Shown: positions 13,849 through 15,638 of the stretch, piece by piece
Position numbering within the stretch: position 1 is the stretch's first letter
How the letters are laid out: the number at the start of each line of letters is the position of its first letter
NCBI GenBank assembly: GCA_025357895.1
Contig: JANYLL010000219.1
Coordinates: 1-15,638, forward strand
Direction of reading: 5' to 3'
Length of the DNA: 15,638 nucleotides
Source: Ignavibacteriota bacterium
Lineage (GTDB): Bacteria; Bacteroidota; Ignavibacteria; Palsa-1295
Program-made: the position numbers and the translations under genes
The notes under the pieces: model-generated
What the model saw: the letters and a program-made list of their open reading frames with translations, nothing else
Told to the model about the DNA's origin: nothing
The model's database searches: none

Positions 13849-15638
13849 ATGAAGCGATCAATGAGGTATTGCATTGTACTCAGCGTCCTGCTTTGTATTT
13901 GCTTGCGCCCTGTTTTTTCTCAAAGCAATAAAGATGCCCTCAAAGCATCGCGCGCCGGATTTGAGTTCGAGCAGGAGAGTAAGCTAGCTGAAGCACTGTT
14001 CGAATATAATAAAGCGATTGCAGCTGACCCCAAATATCCATACCCGGTAGAACGTATAGGTGCAATGTACCAACGTTTGCATAATTATCCCCGCGCCATC
14101 AGCTTTCTTCACCGAGCCATAGCTCTGGATTCGAATTTTGATGATTATAATTTTTATAATCTGGCTACATGCTATAAAGCATTGCAAAAAAATGATAGCG
14201 CCATCATATATTACAAATCATTTTTGCGGAGAATAAAGCCCATCGTTGCGGAAGATTCATCCGCTGTGCGAGACGCTAATAAGCTTATTACTTTTACTGA
14301 GCAGTGTATGCAGCTTCGCGCAAAGCCGAAGAACACACAGGATCCGATTCCTTTAAAAGGCGAGATCAATTCTTCGTTTGATGACTTTTCCCCGACTGTA
14401 ACGAGTGATGGAAAGACAATGTATTTTACATCGCGGCGTCCTTCGACAAATACAAAAATCTACTCCGAGACGAAAGATTTTGGAGATGATATCTTCTATT
14501 CAACCTTGTCACAAAACGGATGGAGTAAACCTTTATCATTACCTTCGCCCATTGATACAAAAGATGACGAAGGAGCTGTTTCGATCAGTGCTGACGGACA
14601 AACTGTTTTTTATTCACTCTGCAGAAGGCCGGACGGAATAGGAGATTGTGATATTTATTTTTCTGAATTGCATGGTACGATGTGGAGCGCACCAAAAAAT
14701 CTCGGTAATTCATTCAACTCTCCGCAATGGGATGCGCAGCCTTCGATCTCGCCGGATGGATTTACGATGTATTTCTCAAGCCGTCGTTTCGGTTCAATAG
14801 ATGGCTCGGAGGATATTTGGGTTGCCTATAAAAATACTGATGGCTCTTGGGGAAAACCTGTCAATCTTGGGCCACAAGTGAATACCGGTGGCAGCGAGCG
14901 CTCGCCTTTTATTGCTAATGACGGCAGAACTCTCTACTTCTCATCGAACGGTCGTCCCGGATTTGGCGGACACGATCTTTTCATGACTCGAAAGCATGAT
15001 GACGGGACTTGGACTGAGCCACTCAATCTTGGTTCGCCGATCAATTCATCGGGTGACGATGAATTCATGACAATTCCGGCTCGAGGCGATAAAATATATT
15101 ATGCGAGTCAGCATGATAGTTTAAAAGGAAGCCTCGATATTTTTGAGGCAATACTTCCTCTGAACATGCGTCCGTTTCCTGTGACATTGATCGTAGGTAC
15201 GGTCTTGGATAAGAAAACCAAAAAACCACTCGGAGCGAAGATCGAGGTCACCGATCTATCAAAAGATCAGATCCAGGCAGAATATCATTCCAACAGCGAA
15301 ACCGGAGAATTCCAAATACCTCTTCCGGAGGGAAAAAATTACGGAATTACTGCGACGGCTCCGCATTATGCATTCTTTTCGAATAATTATTCAGTTCCGG
15401 ATTCTGCAGAGTACAAAGAGATCCACTATGAGATCGCACTTACTCGTATTGATATAGATACACTGATCGCTGCTATCAAAAATCCGAAGGATAGTTTAAA
15501 TCCTGCGCATGAAGTTGATACCACTGTCGTAGCATTAAACAATATATTCTTCGATTTTAATAAAGCAACAATACGCAAAGAGTCAATTACAGAATTGCGC
15601 CAGATGATAAAATTTATGCAGGAATATCCAAAGTTAAA
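13849..15638 (+). CDS. TPR / PD40 propeller / CRD / OmpA protein, PorE-like architecture (partial, runs off window)
   Basis: At least 596 codons are present with no stop before the window end. A signal peptide ends VFS before Q25; its cysteines (C16, C18) do not form a good lipobox, so signal peptidase I is likely. TPR helices span about 30-150 (AEALFEYNKAIAADP, RAISFLHRAIALDSN). Five PD40 blades span about 170-435 (including SPTVTSDGKTMYFTSRR, PSISPDGFTMYFSSRR and TLYFSSNGRPGFGGHDLF). A carboxypeptidase-regulatory-like domain is at about 445-530. The start of an OmpA domain follows (NIFFDFNKATIRKES). This TPR, five-bladed propeller, CRD, OmpA order is that described for PorE of the type IX secretion system, which is reported to be a lipoprotein. 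Many other Bacteroidota proteins share this layout, so orthology is unproven. It lies 37 bases after the CNNM-family gene. Confidence 0.88.
   Translation, partial: MKRSMRYCIVLSVLLCICLRPVFSQSNKDALKASRAGFEFEQESKLAEALFEYNKAIAADPKYPYPVERIGAMYQRLHNYPRAISFLHRAIALDSNFDDYNFYNLATCYKALQKNDSAIIYYKSFLRRIKPIVAEDSSAVRDANKLITFTEQCMQLRAKPKNTQDPIPLKGEINSSFDDFSPTVTSDGKTMYFTSRRPSTNTKIYSETKDFGDDIFYSTLSQNGWSKPLSLPSPIDTKDDEGAVSISADGQTVFYSLCRRPDGIGDCDIYFSELHGTMWSAPKNLGNSFNSPQWDAQPSISPDGFTMYFSSRRFGSIDGSEDIWVAYKNTDGSWGKPVNLGPQVNTGGSERSPFIANDGRTLYFSSNGRPGFGGHDLFMTRKHDDGTWTEPLNLGSPINSSGDDEFMTIPARGDKIYYASQHDSLKGSLDIFEAILPLNMRPFPVTLIVGTVLDKKTKKPLGAKIEVTDLSKDQIQAEYHSNSETGEFQIPLPEGKNYGITATAPHYAFFSNNYSVPDSAEYKEIHYEIALTRIDIDTLIAAIKNPKDSLNPAHEVDTTVVALNNIFFDFNKATIRKESITELRQMIKFMQEYPKL

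Noticed and set aside
1..15638. CRISPR array, defence system, prophage or integrative element
   Set aside because: No regularly spaced repeats, nucleases, integrases, transposases or phage proteins were seen; gene content is housekeeping and envelope.

Overview
The window reads as a stretch of ordinary chromosome from a Bacteroidota/Chlorobiota-type bacterium, possibly Ignavibacteria or Kapabacteria-like; that placement is an inference. It rests on five things. There are several lipoproteins with Bacteroidota-style architectures. There are two beta-propeller/carboxypeptidase-regulatory-like/OmpA envelope proteins. A bacillithiol gene (bshB1) is present. Some secreted proteins start the mature chain with Gln. 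Almost no start codon has a Shine-Dalgarno sequence in front of it. No tRNA, rRNA, CRISPR array, transposase, integrase or phage gene was seen.

Layout. Positions 1-1045 (minus strand) hold a small secreted protein and a membrane-anchored LytR_C-domain protein, followed by the first codons of a possible further gene. From 1212 everything runs on the plus strand up to about 9970: a GalE-like sugar-nucleotide epimerase directly abutting a large Ig-like lipoprotein; an intergenic hairpin; an APC amino-acid permease abutting bshB1; a compound palindromic repeat; then a tightly coupled three-gene operon whose products all carry lipoprotein signals (a propeller/OmpA lipoprotein, a predicted beta-rich lipoprotein of unknown function, and a short unknown lipoprotein). 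A terminator at about 10030 is shared with the convergent HU gene (minus strand). A 447-bp gene-free region separates HU from a divergent plus-strand cluster: argS, a CNNM/CorC-type membrane protein, and a TPR-propeller-CRD-OmpA protein that runs off the end of the window.

Functional picture. Apart from housekeeping genes (argS, HU, bshB1), the window is dominated by the cell envelope. Two proteins combine a five-bladed PD40 propeller, a carboxypeptidase-regulatory-like domain and an OmpA peptidoglycan-binding domain. The second also has N-terminal TPRs, the domain order described for PorE of the type IX secretion/gliding apparatus. It follows a CorC/CNNM gene, the family to which GldE belongs. 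The three-lipoprotein operon is the best candidate here for an undescribed envelope complex. The most distinctive non-coding signal is the nested palindrome at 6221-6279, a REP/MITE-like element.
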